Assembly: GCF_022899245.1 (NCBI RefSeq)
Contig: NZ_JALJAZ010000002.1
Span: 1 to 64,000 of the forward strand
From: Falsirhodobacter halotolerans
Lineage (GTDB): Bacteria; Pseudomonadota; Alphaproteobacteria; Rhodobacterales; Rhodobacteraceae
Reading direction: 5' to 3'
DNA: 64,000 nucleotides
The notes below the pieces were generated by a model, which searched no databases, had not been told where the DNA came from, and saw only the letters and a list, made by a program, of their open reading frames with translations. Shown one piece after another: positions 17,386 to 26,925 of the stretch. Numbering within the stretch: position 1 is the first letter of the stretch; each line of letters opens with the position of its first letter. Made by a program: the position numbers and the translations under genes.

Positions 17386-19164
17386 ATGACCTTCACCACC
17401 CGCCCCGAGATCCTCGGCACCTTCGGGGTCGTCACCTCCACCCACTGGATCGCGACCGCCGTGGGGATGAGCATTCTGGAAAAGGGCGGCAACGCCTTTG
17501 ATGCCGCCGTCGCCACCGGCTTTGCGCTGAACATCCTCGAGCCGCATCTGAACGGGCCCGGCGGCGACATGCCCGCCCTCCTCTATACCGCGGCCACCGG
17601 CAAGACGGAGGTGCTTTGCGCGCAGGGGCCGACGCCGGCCGGGGCCACCATCGCCCATTACAAGGCCGAAGGGCTGGACCTCATCCCCGGCGACGGGCTT
17701 TTGTCCACGGTGATCCCGGGCGCGTTCGACGGCTGGATGCTGATGCTGCGCGATTACGGCACGATGACGGTGCGGCAGGTGATGGAGCCCGCGATCCATT
17801 ACGCCGAACACGGCCATCCGATGCTGCCCCGCGTGGCCGCCTCCATCGCGGGGCTGGCGGGCTTTTTTGCCGACCATTGGCCGACCTCCCACGCCACATG
17901 GGTGCCGAACGGCCATCTGCCCAAGGCCGGTGCGCTGTTCAAGAACCCCGCGCTGGCGCGCACATGGACGCGGCTGGTGGCCGAGGCCGACGCGGCCCCC
18001 ACGCGCGAGGCCGGGATCGACGCGGCGCGCGACGCCTTCTATCGCGGGTTCGTGGCCGAGGAAATCGACCGCTTCGTGCGCGAAACCGCCGTCATGGACG
18101 CCTCCGGCACCCCGCACAAGGGCGTGCTGACGGCCCAGGACATGGCCGGATACCGCGCCCATGTCGAGCCGCCGCAGACCGCCACCTATCAGGACTGGAC
18201 CATCGCCAAGACGGGGCCGTGGGGGCAAGGGCCGGTCTTCTTGCAAACGCTGAAACTGCTGGAAGGGATCGACATCGCGGCGATGGACCCCTCCGGCCCC
18301 GATTTCGTGCATACCGTGGTCGAGGCGATGAAGCTCGCCTTCGCCGACCGCGAGGTGTATTACGGCGATCCCGATTTCGCCCCGGTGCCGATGGATGTGC
18401 TGCTGTCGGAGGCCTACAACGCCGACCGCCGCGCGCTGATCACCGGCACCGCCTCTCCCGACCTGATCCCCGGCACGGTGGCGGGGTTCGAGGATCAGCG
18501 CGCCCGCACGCTTTCGATGATCGCGGGGATGGAGCAGGGGGCCGTCTATGAACCCACCATGGCGCATCTGTCGGAAAAGCGCGGCGATACGGTGCATATC
18601 GACGTCATCGACCGCTGGGGCAACATGGTTTCGGTCACGCCCTCGGGCGGGTGGCTGCAATCCTCGCCCATCATCCCCGCGCTCGGGTTCTGTCTGAACA
18701 GCCGCGCGCAGATGTTCTGGCTTCAGGAAGGGTTGCCGACCTCGCTCGCCCCCGGCAAACGGCCGCGCACGACGCTGACGCCCTCCATCGCGCTGCGGGA
18801 CGGGGTGCCGCATCTGGCATTCGGCACGCCGGGGGGCGACCAGCAGGATCAATGGCAGTTGTCGTTCTTCTTGCGTCACGCGCATCACGAACCCAACCTT
18901 CAGGCGGCGATCGACCTGCCGCTCTTCCATTCGACGCATTTCCCCGCCAGCTTCTATCCGCGCACCCGCCAGCCCCTTGGGGTGATGATCGAAGGGCGGG
19001 CGGGCGAGGCGACGATTGCCGAACTGCGCCGGCGCGGCCACGACGTGACCGTGGCGGGCGATTGGGACATCGGGCGGTTGACGGCGGCGGCGCGCGATCC
19101 GGGCGGCCTGTTGCGTGCGGCGGCCACCCCGCGCCTGATGCAAGCCTATGCGGCGGGGCGCTGA
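17386..19164 (+). CDS. ggt: Gamma-glutamyltranspeptidase-family Ntn-hydrolase, no signal peptide
   Basis: 592 residues, close to the usual ~580. ATG at 17386 is preceded by AAGGA at 8 bases. Large-subunit landmarks GGNAFDAAVATGFALNILEPHLNGPGG and GAFDGWM. The autoprocessing site is RGDTVHIDVIDRWGNMVS, with the nucleophile Thr at about residue 402 that becomes the N-terminus of the small subunit. Family enzymes cleave or transfer gamma-glutamyl groups, or act as acylases. Most bacterial relatives are periplasmic, but this one starts MTFTTRPEILGTFG with no export signal and sits between importer permease and ATPase genes, so it probably hydrolyses the imported gamma-glutamyl compound in the cytoplasm. 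The variant TVHID instead of TTH.S makes the exact activity uncertain. Confidence 0.85.
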   Translation: MTFTTRPEILGTFGVVTSTHWIATAVGMSILEKGGNAFDAAVATGFALNILEPHLNGPGGDMPALLYTAATGKTEVLCAQGPTPAGATIAHYKAEGLDLIPGDGLLSTVIPGAFDGWMLMLRDYGTMTVRQVMEPAIHYAEHGHPMLPRVAASIAGLAGFFADHWPTSHATWVPNGHLPKAGALFKNPALARTWTRLVAEADAAPTREAGIDAARDAFYRGFVAEEIDRFVRETAVMDASGTPHKGVLTAQDMAGYRAHVEPPQTATYQDWTIAKTGPWGQGPVFLQTLKLLEGIDIAAMDPSGPDFVHTVVEAMKLAFADREVYYGDPDFAPVPMDVLLSEAYNADRRALITGTASPDLIPGTVAGFEDQRARTLSMIAGMEQGAVYEPTMAHLSEKRGDTVHIDVIDRWGNMVSVTPSGGWLQSSPIIPALGFCLNSRAQMFWLQEGLPTSLAPGKRPRTTLTPSIALRDGVPHLAFGTPGGDQQDQWQLSFFLRHAHHEPNLQAAIDLPLFHSTHFPASFYPRTRQPLGVMIEGRAGEATIAELRRRGHDVTVAGDWDIGRLTAAARDPGGLLRAAATPRLMQAYAAGR

Positions 19165-19165
19165 C

Positions 19166-20974
19166 ATGACCCCCGTCCTGTCCGTCCGCAACCTGACCAC
19201 CTCCTTCAAGACCTATGAAGGGTGGAAGACGGTGGTCCGCGACGTCTCCTTCGATGTGATGCCGGGCGAGACGGTGGCCGTGGTGGGCGAATCCGGTTCG
19301 GGAAAAAGCGTGACCTCGCTGTCGATCCTCGGCCTGCTGGAGGCGGGGAAATCGAAGGTCGACGGCGACATCCTTCTGAACGGTCGCAACCTGAACGGCC
19401 TGCCCGACGCCGAGATGCGGAACATCCGCGGCAACGAGATCGCGATGATCTTTCAGGAGCCGATGACCTCGCTGAACCCCGTCTTCACCGTGGGGCGGCA
19501 GATCGGCGAGGTTTTGACCCGGCACCGCAACATGTCGAAGGCCGAGGTGCGGGCCGAAACCCTGCGCCTGATGGAACGGGTCCGCATCCCGAACGCCCAA
19601 GGCCGGATCGACGAATATCCGCATCAATTCTCGGGCGGGATGCGGCAGCGCGTGATGATCGCCATGGCCCTTGCCTCACGCCCCAAGCTGCTGATCGCGG
19701 ACGAACCGACCACGGCGCTGGACGTGACCATCCAGGGCCAGATCCTTGACCTGATCAAGGAATTGCAGGCCGAACAGGGCATGGCCGTCTTGTTCATCAC
19801 CCATGACATGGGCGTCGTTGCGGAAATTGCCGACCGCACGGTGGTCATGTTCCGGGGCGACTGCGTCGAGGCGGGCCCGACCGATCGCATCTTTGCCGAC
19901 GCCACGCACCCCTATACCCGCGCGCTCTTGTCGGCGGTGCCGAAGCTCGGCTCCATGACGGGGCAGGCATGGCCGCTGCGATTTCCCAAGGTGGACATGG
20001 CGACGGGGGTCATAACGCCCCTGCCGCCGGTGGAAGATACGGTGGGACCGCGCAGCACGCCGATCCTGTCGGTGCGGAACCTCGTGACACGGTTCGACGT
20101 CGGCGGCGATCTGTTGGGACGCCCGACCGAAGCCGTCCACGCGGTCGAAGGCGTGTCCTTCGATCTGTTTCAGGGCGAGACCCTCAGCCTTGTCGGGGAA
20201 TCGGGGTGCGGGAAATCGACCACCGGACGGTCGATCCTGCGCCTGATCGAACCGCGCGGCGGGGATGTCACTCTGGACGGGCATGATGTGCGCACGCTGG
20301 GGCCCGCCGATCTGCGCCGGATGCGGCGGGCGGGGCAGATGATCTTTCAGGATCCGTTCTCCAGCCTCAACCCGCGCATGACGGTGGCGCAGACCGTGGC
20401 CGAACCGCTGTTGCACCACCGGATCGCCACCCCGCGCACCGCCCGGGTGCAGGTGGCAGAGCTTCTGGATCAGGTCGGTCTGTCCCCGCAGATGATGGAC
20501 CGCTATCCCCACGAATTCTCGGGCGGGCAACGCCAGCGGATCGCCATCGCGCGGGTGCTGGGGTTGAACCCGAAGGTGATCGTGGCCGACGAATCCGTCT
20601 CGGCGCTGGACGTGTCGATCAAGGCACAGGTCTGCAACCTGTTGATGGACCTGCAGGAGCGTCTGAAGATCGCCTATCTGTTCATCAGCCACGACATGGC
20701 GGTGGTCGAACGCGTCAGTCACCGGGTCGCCGTCATGTATATGGGCGAAATCGTGGAGATCGGCCCGCGTGAGGCGATCTTCGCCGATCCCCGTCACCCC
20801 TATACCAAGCGTCTGATTGCGGCGGTGCCCGTTCCCGATCCGGCAAGACGGACCTTGCGCCGTGGGGGGGTGCCGGACGATCTGAAAAGTCCGGTTCGTG
20901 CGAAGGGGTTCGTGCCGCCCGCCCGGACGTGGGACGAGATCCGGCCCGGCCATCTTGTCATGCGCACGGCGTGA
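19166..20974 (+). CDS. Fused double ABC ATPase, DppD-DppF/GsiA type
   Basis: 602 residues with two complete nucleotide-binding domains in one chain. Domain 1 (about 5-260): [13 protein letters not shown], signature [29 protein letters not shown]. Domain 2 (about 300-590): [13 protein letters not shown], signature [28 protein letters not shown]. Each half ends with the peptide-importer tail ([24 protein letters not shown]). In domain 2 the Walker B Pro is replaced (DESVSALD instead of DEPTSALD), a common variant in this group. The fusion is typical of glutathione importer GsiA. Start lies 1 base after the preceding stop. Confidence 0.92.
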   Translation: MTPVLSVRNLTTSFKTYEGWKTVVRDVSFDVMPGETVAVVGESGSGKSVTSLSILGLLEAGKSKVDGDILLNGRNLNGLPDAEMRNIRGNEIAMIFQEPMTSLNPVFTVGRQIGEVLTRHRNMSKAEVRAETLRLMERVRIPNAQGRIDEYPHQFSGGMRQRVMIAMALASRPKLLIADEPTTALDVTIQGQILDLIKELQAEQGMAVLFITHDMGVVAEIADRTVVMFRGDCVEAGPTDRIFADATHPYTRALLSAVPKLGSMTGQAWPLRFPKVDMATGVITPLPPVEDTVGPRSTPILSVRNLVTRFDVGGDLLGRPTEAVHAVEGVSFDLFQGETLSLVGESGCGKSTTGRSILRLIEPRGGDVTLDGHDVRTLGPADLRRMRRAGQMIFQDPFSSLNPRMTVAQTVAEPLLHHRIATPRTARVQVAELLDQVGLSPQMMDRYPHEFSGGQRQRIAIARVLGLNPKVIVADESVSALDVSIKAQVCNLLMDLQERLKIAYLFISHDMAVVERVSHRVAVMYMGEIVEIGPREAIFADPRHPYTKRLIAAVPVPDPARRTLRRGGVPDDLKSPVRAKGFVPPARTWDEIRPGHLVMRTA

Positions 20975-21099
20975 CGGGGGTCCGGCTCGCGTTCGGGGGG
21001 CGACACCGTGGTCATGCCTTGCGCCGTTCCGCACCCCGACAGTATTCGCCGCACTTATCGACCGCCCGCTCTTCTGATTTTCTTCTGGGGCGCAATGAT

Positions 21100-21111
21100 G
21101 GTCATCTGACC
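21100..21111. promoter_or_regulatory. Inverted repeat GGTCA-TC-TGACC upstream of the DUF1028 operon
   Basis: A 5-bp dyad with a 2-base centre, 26 bases before the TTG start at 21138, in the 163-base gap after the peptide importer operon. It shares a TGGTC core with the sites before the GntR gene at 13289, but the spacing differs. Candidate operator; the protein is unknown. Confidence 0.35.
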
Positions 21112-21137
21112 GGAACGCATTTGTCCCGGAGCCATCG

Positions 21138-21926
21138 TTGACCTTTTCCCTTATCGCCCGCTGTCGCGAAACCGGAGCCTTCGGGGCGGCCATCACCACA
21201 TCGGACCTTGCCGTCGGATCGCGGTGCATCCGGCTCAGCCACGGGCGGGGGGCCATCCTGTCCCAGCACCGCACCGACAGCCGTCTTGGCGATCTGGGGA
21301 TCGGGCTGCTCTCTCAGGGGCAGGATGCGGCAAGCGCGGTGGCCACCGTGGTTGCCTCGACGCCCGACATCGGCTGGCGGCAGATCGGCGCCATGGATGC
21401 GACCGGCGCCGTGGCCGTGCACCACGGCCACCGGATGTATTCGATCTTCTCGCATTCCGAAGGGCCGGATTGCCTTGCCTTGGGCAACATCCTTGCAAAC
21501 GAACATGTCACGGATGCCATGGTGGACGCTTTCGCGGCCGCAGCGGGCCAGCCGCTGGCCGAACGCCTCATGCTGGCGTTGGAGGCGGGAGAGGCGGCGG
21601 GGGGTGAAATCCTTGGGCCGCTGCGGTCTTCGGCCCTGCGGGTGACGGGGGATGACGGGATCGACGCCTATGACCTGCGCGTCGATCTGTCCGCCACCAG
21701 CGCCGTGGCCGACCTGCGCGCGCTGTTTGCGGCCTATGGCGACCGGCAGGCGGCCCTGCGGCGCGTGGCCCTGTCGCCCGAGGAGGTTCCCGTGCAACGC
21801 GCGCTGTTCGATGCCAGCCTTCAACGCATCCGCGACCGGGGCCTGACCGACCGTTTCCCGTCCGCCGATCACCCGGACGGCTGGACGGTCACACCCCAAG
21901 ACGCAAACACCAGGGAAAAGACATGA
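21138..21926 (+). CDS. DUF1028-family Ntn-hydrolase-like protein
   Basis: 262 residues. The start is a TTG, supported by GGAG 8 bases upstream and by the family N-terminus TFSLIARCRETGAFGAAITTS. Next comes AVGSRCIRLSHGRGAILSQ, the usual place for the TQ...N block of these proteins, then LGLLSQGQDA-type helices. DUF1028 proteins have the Ntn-hydrolase fold and are found with peptide and amino acid degradation genes; the reaction is not established. Here it leads an operon with an unknown 65-residue protein and a polar amino acid importer, suggesting hydrolysis of an imported amide. Confidence 0.8.
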   Translation: MTFSLIARCRETGAFGAAITTSDLAVGSRCIRLSHGRGAILSQHRTDSRLGDLGIGLLSQGQDAASAVATVVASTPDIGWRQIGAMDATGAVAVHHGHRMYSIFSHSEGPDCLALGNILANEHVTDAMVDAFAAAAGQPLAERLMLALEAGEAAGGEILGPLRSSALRVTGDDGIDAYDLRVDLSATSAVADLRALFAAYGDRQAALRRVALSPEEVPVQRALFDASLQRIRDRGLTDRFPSADHPDGWTVTPQDANTREKT

Positions 21927-22120
21927 CACACGCCTTGATCGTTGCCACCCCATCCGCCCCTCGCGGCGCGTCCCGGATGACCGTCCGCGCACGCCCTGCC
22001 CCGATGGCCGACATCGTCGGCGGGGCGGGCGCGCTTGCGGGCGTGGACATCGAACGGGGCAACGCCCTCGCCCTGGCGAACGTGCTTGAAACGCCGCGAC
22101 TGAACGCGGGGACGCAATGA
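21923..22120 (+). CDS. Unknown 65-residue protein between DUF1028 and permease genes
   Basis: Small reading frame with ATGA overlaps at both ends: its start overlaps the DUF1028 stop and its stop overlaps the permease start. AGGGA lies about 7 bases before the ATG. The sequence begins MTHALIVATPSAPRG and has a hydrophobic, small-residue centre (MADIVGGAGALAGVDIERG). No domain recognised, no signal peptide or clear membrane segment. The double coupling strongly suggests it is translated, either as a functional small subunit or to deliver ribosomes to the permease. Confidence 0.55.
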   Translation: MTHALIVATPSAPRGASRMTVRARPAPMADIVGGAGALAGVDIERGNALALANVLETPRLNAGTQ

Positions 22121-22974
22121 CGACAGGGGCCAACCTCTCACCCGGTTTTGCCGACACGCGCGGAATGCCCATCGCCCGGCGCTTTTATTGGGGACGCTGG
22201 CTGGCGGCGGCGCTTATCGTGGTCATGCTGGCCTTTCTGGTGCGCGCCTTTGCGCAAGGTCAGATCGACTGGTCGGTCGTGGGGCAGTTCTTCACCGCGC
22301 CCGCCATCCTGCGCGGCATCGTCAACACCGTCGTGATGGCCGTTCTTGCCATGACATTGGGCATCATCCTTGGCGTCATCGTCGCGATCATGCGGCTGTC
22401 GTCGAACCCGGTGCTAGTGGGCGTGGCCGCGGGCTATGCCTGGCTGTTCCGGGGGACGCCGCTGATCCTGCAACTGCTTTTGTGGTTCAACATCGCGCTC
22501 GTTTTCCCGACGATCGGGATTCCGGGGCTGTGGGAAGGCCGCGCGGTCGATGTGATGACGCCGTTCACGGCGGCGCTTCTGGGCCTGTCGCTCAACCAGG
22601 GGGCCTATACGTCCGAGGTCATTCGCGCGGGCATCATCTCGGTCGATGAGGGGCAGCATGATGCCGCCAGCGCCATCGGGATGAGCAAGCTGCGCACCCT
22701 GCGCCGCATCGTGCTGCCGCAGGCGATGAAGGTCGTGCTGCCGCCCTTGGGCAACGAATTCATCTCCATGGTGAAAATGACGTCGCTGGCCAGCGTCATC
22801 CAGTATCCCGAAGTGCTGCACAGCGCCGAGAACGTGTATTACGCCAACTCGCGCGTGATCGAGCTGCTGTTCGTGGCGGGCATCTGGTATCTGATCGTCG
22901 TGTCCATCCTGACGCCCATGCAGATGCTTCTGGAACGCCGCTTTTCGCGCGGCACGGCGCGGAGGACGCGATGA
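22117..22974 (+). CDS. Polar amino acid ABC permease (HisM/GlnP type)
   Basis: 285 residues. About 25 cytoplasmic residues precede the first helix. Core motifs: [62 protein letters not shown] and the EAA loop [24 protein letters not shown] single permease that would form a homodimer. It has overlapping starts and stops with its neighbours, so the importer is made in step. Confidence 0.92.
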   Translation: MTTGANLSPGFADTRGMPIARRFYWGRWLAAALIVVMLAFLVRAFAQGQIDWSVVGQFFTAPAILRGIVNTVVMAVLAMTLGIILGVIVAIMRLSSNPVLVGVAAGYAWLFRGTPLILQLLLWFNIALVFPTIGIPGLWEGRAVDVMTPFTAALLGLSLNQGAYTSEVIRAGIISVDEGQHDAASAIGMSKLRTLRRIVLPQAMKVVLPPLGNEFISMVKMTSLASVIQYPEVLHSAENVYYANSRVIELLFVAGIWYLIVVSILTPMQMLLERRFSRGTARRTR

Positions 22975-23738
22975 CGAACCCCATGGTCGCGATCCGCAAC
23001 GTCGACAAGACGTTCGGAACCTACAAGGCGCTGGACGGCGTCTCTCTCGATGTCATGCCGGGCGAGGTGCTGTGCCTTATCGGCGCGTCCGGGTCCGGCA
23101 AGACGACCTTGCTGCGGTCGGTCAATCAGCTTCATGCCATCGACGAAGGCGCGATCTGGCTGGACGGAGAGCTGATGGGCAAGCGTCAGGACGGCGCGCA
23201 CCTGCGCCTGTTGACCGACCGCCAGATCGCGCGGCAGCGGCTGGCGACGGGCATGGTGTTCCAGCGCTTCAACCTGTTCCCGCACATGACGGCCCTGGAA
23301 AACATCACCGAAGGGCCCGTGCAGGTTCAGGGCCGCCGCATGGCCGAGGTTCGCGCCGAAGCCCTGGACCTCTTGGCGCGTGTGGGCCTTGCCGACAAGG
23401 CGGACAACTTCCCGTCCGAACTGTCGGGGGGCCAGCAGCAGCGTGTCGCGATCGCGCGGGCGCTGGCGATGAAGCCCAAGCTGATGCTGTTCGACGAACC
23501 GACCAGCGCGCTCGACCCCGAACTGGTGGGCGAGGTGCTGGCCGTCATGAAGGAACTGGCACGCTCGGGCATGACGATGATGGTCGTCACCCACGAACTC
23601 GGTTTCGCGCGCGAGGTGGCCGACACCGTCGTCTATATGGATGGCGGCCGCATCGTCGAATACGGCCCCCCCGAACACATCCTGTCGAACCCCCGCGAGG
23701 AGCGCACCCGCGCCTTCATTTCCAAAGTCCTCACCTGA
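22971..23738 (+). CDS. Polar amino acid ABC ATPase (GlnQ/HisP type)
   Basis: 255 residues. Walker [11 protein letters not shown]-loop [18 protein letters not shown] (the F.LFPH form specific to amino acid importers), signature [15 protein letters not shown], Walker [17 protein letters not shown]-loop [15 protein letters not shown]. Start overlaps the permease stop by 4 bases. Confidence 0.94.
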   Translation: MTNPMVAIRNVDKTFGTYKALDGVSLDVMPGEVLCLIGASGSGKTTLLRSVNQLHAIDEGAIWLDGELMGKRQDGAHLRLLTDRQIARQRLATGMVFQRFNLFPHMTALENITEGPVQVQGRRMAEVRAEALDLLARVGLADKADNFPSELSGGQQQRVAIARALAMKPKLMLFDEPTSALDPELVGEVLAVMKELARSGMTMMVVTHELGFAREVADTVVYMDGGRIVEYGPPEHILSNPREERTRAFISKVLT

Positions 23739-23751
23739 AACGGAGCCTCCC

Positions 23752-24564
23752 ATGAACCTCTGCCTTGCCGCCGCCCTTCTTTCCGTCAGCGCCGTCGCCG
23801 CCGTGGCGGGCCCCCTGCCCGAGGCCGTGGCCGAAAGCGGCACGCTTCGGATCGCGAACACGCCGAACTATCCCCCGCTGGAGTTCAAGGATCCCGCCAC
23901 GAACACGCTGACCGGGTTCGACATCGACCTTGGCACCGCGCTGGCCGAAACGCTGGGCGTGACGCCGTCGTGGCAGGAGACGTCCTTCAGCGCCATGCTC
24001 TCCGCGCTTCAAACCGACCGCGTGGACATGATCATGTCGGGGATGAGCGACCTGCCCGACCGCCACGATTCCGCCACCTTCGTGGATTATCTGCGCAGCG
24101 GCCCGCAATTCTTCGTGCGCGCCGAGGATGCGGCCGGTTTTGCCAGCGTGGCCGATGTCTGCGGCAAGAAGGTGGGCGCCAGCCGCCGCACCTCCTATCC
24201 CGCCGAAATCGAGAAATGGAGCGCGGAAAACTGCGCGGACACTCCCGTCACCTTCATCGGCACCGACGGGTCCGCCGACGCCCGGACCCAGCTTCGCCAA
24301 GGGCGCATCGATGTCGCCGTTCAGGGCAACGAGACGCTTCCCTACGTGATGGATCAGGAGCCTGACACCTACAGCATCGTCGGCGAGCCCTTCACCTACC
24401 AGTTGATCGGCATGGCACTGCCCAAGGACCAGACGGAGTTCCACGAGGCCGTCGTCACGGCGCTGGAAGGGCTGATGGAAGACGGCACCTATGGAGATCT
24501 CTTGGAAAAGTGGAACCTGACCGGCAGCGGGGTCGAGACGGTGACGATCAATGGCGCCGAATAG
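23752..24564 (+). CDS. Polar amino acid ABC solute-binding protein (SBP family 3)
   Basis: 270 residues from the ATG with GGAG 7 bases upstream. Signal peptide MNLCLAAALLSVSAVAAVAG. Family-3 motifs: SGTLRIANTPNYPPLEFKD, LTGFDIDLGTALAETLGV, FSAMLSALQTDRVDMIMSGM and a C-terminal DGTYGDLLEKWNL. It binds an amino acid or close derivative; specificity is not visible. It is the last transporter gene and overlaps the deacetylase gene by 14 bases. Confidence 0.92.
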   Translation: MNLCLAAALLSVSAVAAVAGPLPEAVAESGTLRIANTPNYPPLEFKDPATNTLTGFDIDLGTALAETLGVTPSWQETSFSAMLSALQTDRVDMIMSGMSDLPDRHDSATFVDYLRSGPQFFVRAEDAAGFASVADVCGKKVGASRRTSYPAEIEKWSAENCADTPVTFIGTDGSADARTQLRQGRIDVAVQGNETLPYVMDQEPDTYSIVGEPFTYQLIGMALPKDQTEFHEAVVTALEGLMEDGTYGDLLEKWNLTGSGVETVTINGAE

Positions 24565-25435
24565 GACGCTCGACACCCTTCCCCGCCGTCCCGCCAACAT
24601 GGCCCCCCCGGCCCCGGAGTATCCGTGGCCGGAGGGGTTCACCTCGGCCATGTTCCTGTCGTTCGACGTGGATGCGGAATCGGTCTGGACCGCCAAGGAT
24701 CCCGACCATTTCGACAGGCTTGTCACCATGAGCTTCGGCGGTTTCGAGGCGCGGGTCGGCACCCCGCGCCTGCTGGAGATGCTGGATCGGCTGGACCTCA
24801 AAGCCACGTTTTTCATCACCGGCTGGACGCTGGATGCCCACCCCGCGATGTGCGAGGCGATCCTGGCCGCGGGGCATGAGATCGGGCATCACGGCTATCA
24901 CCATCTTCTGCCCGATCCCGGCAGCGACCGGCTGATCGAGGAGGTGGAGGCGGGCCTCGACGCGTTGAAACGCCGATTGGGTGTGGTGCCGAAAGGCTAT
25001 CGCGCCCCGTCGGGGGAGTTCTGCGAGGAGCTGCGCGTGGCGCTGGCGGAGCGGGGGTTTCTTTACACCTCGTCGTTCCGCGACGATGTGCGCCCCTACC
25101 GCCATGTGCTGGAGGACGGACGCGCGGGCACGATCGAGCTGCCGGTGACCGCCAGCTACGACGACTGGATGCTGGGGCTTTCGGCCCGCTTCAGCCCGCG
25201 CCCGATCTTCCCGAAAGAACATGTCCTGTCGATCTGGAAGGACGAACTGGACGAGACGCGCGACTGGGGCGCGATGGTGACCACCGTCCTGCATCCGCAA
25301 TGTTCGGGCCGCCCCATGCGCCTGCGCCTGCTGCGCGAGTTCCTGACTTATGCCCGGTCCTGCCCCGATCTCTGGATCGCGACGGGCGAGGAGATCGCCG
25401 GGAACTTCCTGCACCACGAACGCGCCGGGGCCTGA
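24551..25435 (+). CDS. Polysaccharide-deacetylase-fold amidase (PuuE/allantoinase-like)
   Basis: 294 residues with the NodB/PuuE metal-dependent fold: LSFDVDAESVW, ATFFITGWTLDAHP, GHEIGHHGYHHLLP and KGYRAPSGEF, followed by the C-terminal LHPQCSGRP motif that distinguishes the PuuE/peptidoglycan-deacetylase-like cytoplasmic subgroup. No signal peptide. Members hydrolyse ring amides (allantoin) or act on N-acyl groups. Being in an amino acid importer operon, it likely acts on an imported amide or N-acyl amino acid. It could start at 24551 or at the ATG at 24599. Confidence 0.8.
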   Translation: MAPNRTLDTLPRRPANMAPPAPEYPWPEGFTSAMFLSFDVDAESVWTAKDPDHFDRLVTMSFGGFEARVGTPRLLEMLDRLDLKATFFITGWTLDAHPAMCEAILAAGHEIGHHGYHHLLPDPGSDRLIEEVEAGLDALKRRLGVVPKGYRAPSGEFCEELRVALAERGFLYTSSFRDDVRPYRHVLEDGRAGTIELPVTASYDDWMLGLSARFSPRPIFPKEHVLSIWKDELDETRDWGAMVTTVLHPQCSGRPMRLRLLREFLTYARSCPDLWIATGEEIAGNFLHHERAGA

Positions 25436-25450
25436 CCCCGGCGCAAGCCG

Positions 25451-26755
25451 TCAGCGGCAATAGGTGTCGTAAAGCCAGCGTGTCAGGACGGCGCAGCCTT
25501 CCATGAAATCGTCGATCTCCATCGCCTCGTCGGGGTTGTGGCTGCCGTTGGCGTTGCGCACGAACAGCATCGCCATCGGCACGCCCGCCGCCGCGAAGGC
25601 CGCCGCATCATGCGAGGCGGGCGAGCCGAGGTCCACCGCATCCACGTCCACAGCCTTTGCCGCCGCATGAAGCGCGCCACGGATGTCCGCGTCGGCCAGA
25701 CCGACCGGCGCGGATTTCCGCGCCCCCAGGTCGACCCGCACGCCATGCTCCGCCTCGATCCGGGCGATGATGGCAAGAAAGGCCGCCTCCGCCCCCGCCA
25801 GCGTGTCGGGATCATAGGCGCGCACATCGACCGACAGGTGGAACAGCCCCGGCACCGTGGTCAGGCCGTGAAACCCGGCATCCGTGTGGAACCGCCCGAA
25901 GGTCACGCCCATCGGCTTGCCCGCCGCTTCGCTGTCGGACCAGACGCGGTCCATCTCCATCGCCAGCCGCGCGCCCGCCATCGCCGCGTCGTTGCGAAAG
26001 CGGCGGGGGGTTCCCACATGCCCGTGCACCCCCACGATGCGCAGGTCGGGGTAACGGAAATTTCCCGGCACGGCGGTGCAGATGCCCAGCGGCTTTCCGC
26101 CGCGCAGAAGCGAGGGCGCCTGTTCGATATGCACTTCCACATAGGCCGCGATCGCGGCGGGATCGAGCGCGCGCGCCCCCTGCCGCAGCGCGTCCACGTC
26201 GCAGCCGCACTCGGCCATGTGGTCGGCCAGCGTGCGGCCCGTGTCGATGCGCCGCGCGGTGTCGTAGGTGTCACGCGGCAGGGTTCCAAGCGCCGCGCGC
26301 GAACCGATATAGGACGTCTGGAACCAGACGCTTTCTTCGGCCCGGATGCCCATCGCGCACAGCGTCACGCGTGGCACCGCCCCGATCGCGCGCAGGGCGC
26401 GCATCGCCACCAGCGCCGCCAGCGGACCCGCCGCCCCGTCGAAGTTGCCCCCCCTTGGAACGCTGTCGAGATGCGAGCCCATGATCACATCGGGCGCGCC
26501 CGCGATCTGCGGCCAGCGCGCATAGGTGTTGCCCGCCGCATCGACCGTCACGGCAAAGCCGTCGGCGTCCGCCGCGCGCCGCATCACCTCATGGCCGCGA
26601 TTCTCTCCCGCGCCATAGGTGTCGCGGGTGATGCCGCCCGCGGGATCGGTGCTGATGGCGGCAAGCTCGTCGAAGAAACCTTCGGCAAAGCGGCGCTGAT
26701 CCTCCACCGCGCTGCGAATGTCCGGGATGCCGTGAGATGGATGTGCGAGGGTCAT
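25451..26755 (-). CDS. M20-family amidohydrolase (hydantoinase/carbamoylase type)
   Basis: 434 residues. Metal ligands and motifs of the N-carbamoyl-amino-acid/allantoate/ureidoglycine hydrolase group: GSHLDSVPRGGNFDGAAGPLAAL, RAEESVWFQTSYIGSRA, VEVHIEQAPSLL, FRNDAAMAGARLAMEMD and SPASHDAAAFAAAGVPMAM. Cytoplasmic. Substrates of the group are N-carbamoyl amino acids or ureido compounds, releasing ammonia and CO2. The paralogue at 50619 shares the core motifs. It lies downstream of the LysR gene on the same strand (170-base gap without a gene, where nothing clear was seen). Confidence 0.88.
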   Translation of the reverse strand: MTLAHPSHGIPDIRSAVEDQRRFAEGFFDELAAISTDPAGGITRDTYGAGENRGHEVMRRAADADGFAVTVDAAGNTYARWPQIAGAPDVIMGSHLDSVPRGGNFDGAAGPLAALVAMRALRAIGAVPRVTLCAMGIRAEESVWFQTSYIGSRAALGTLPRDTYDTARRIDTGRTLADHMAECGCDVDALRQGARALDPAAIAAYVEVHIEQAPSLLRGGKPLGICTAVPGNFRYPDLRIVGVHGHVGTPRRFRNDAAMAGARLAMEMDRVWSDSEAAGKPMGVTFGRFHTDAGFHGLTTVPGLFHLSVDVRAYDPDTLAGAEAAFLAIIARIEAEHGVRVDLGARKSAPVGLADADIRGALHAAAKAVDVDAVDLGSPASHDAAAFAAAGVPMAMLFVRNANGSHNPDEAMEIDDFMEGCAVLTRWLYDTYCR

Positions 26756-26925
26756 TGCCGTTTATCGTCCCGCCTTCGTGGCCTGCGCGTTCGTGTCGGT
26801 GGGATTTTGATCGGCGGCGGCGTGCGGGGCAATGACCCGCGCTATCGCCATTCCACCCGCTGTATAGAGGTTGCAAATAGCCGCCCCGTCCCCCGTGATA
26901 CCGAAGCACAGGATGGGGCGGCGGA

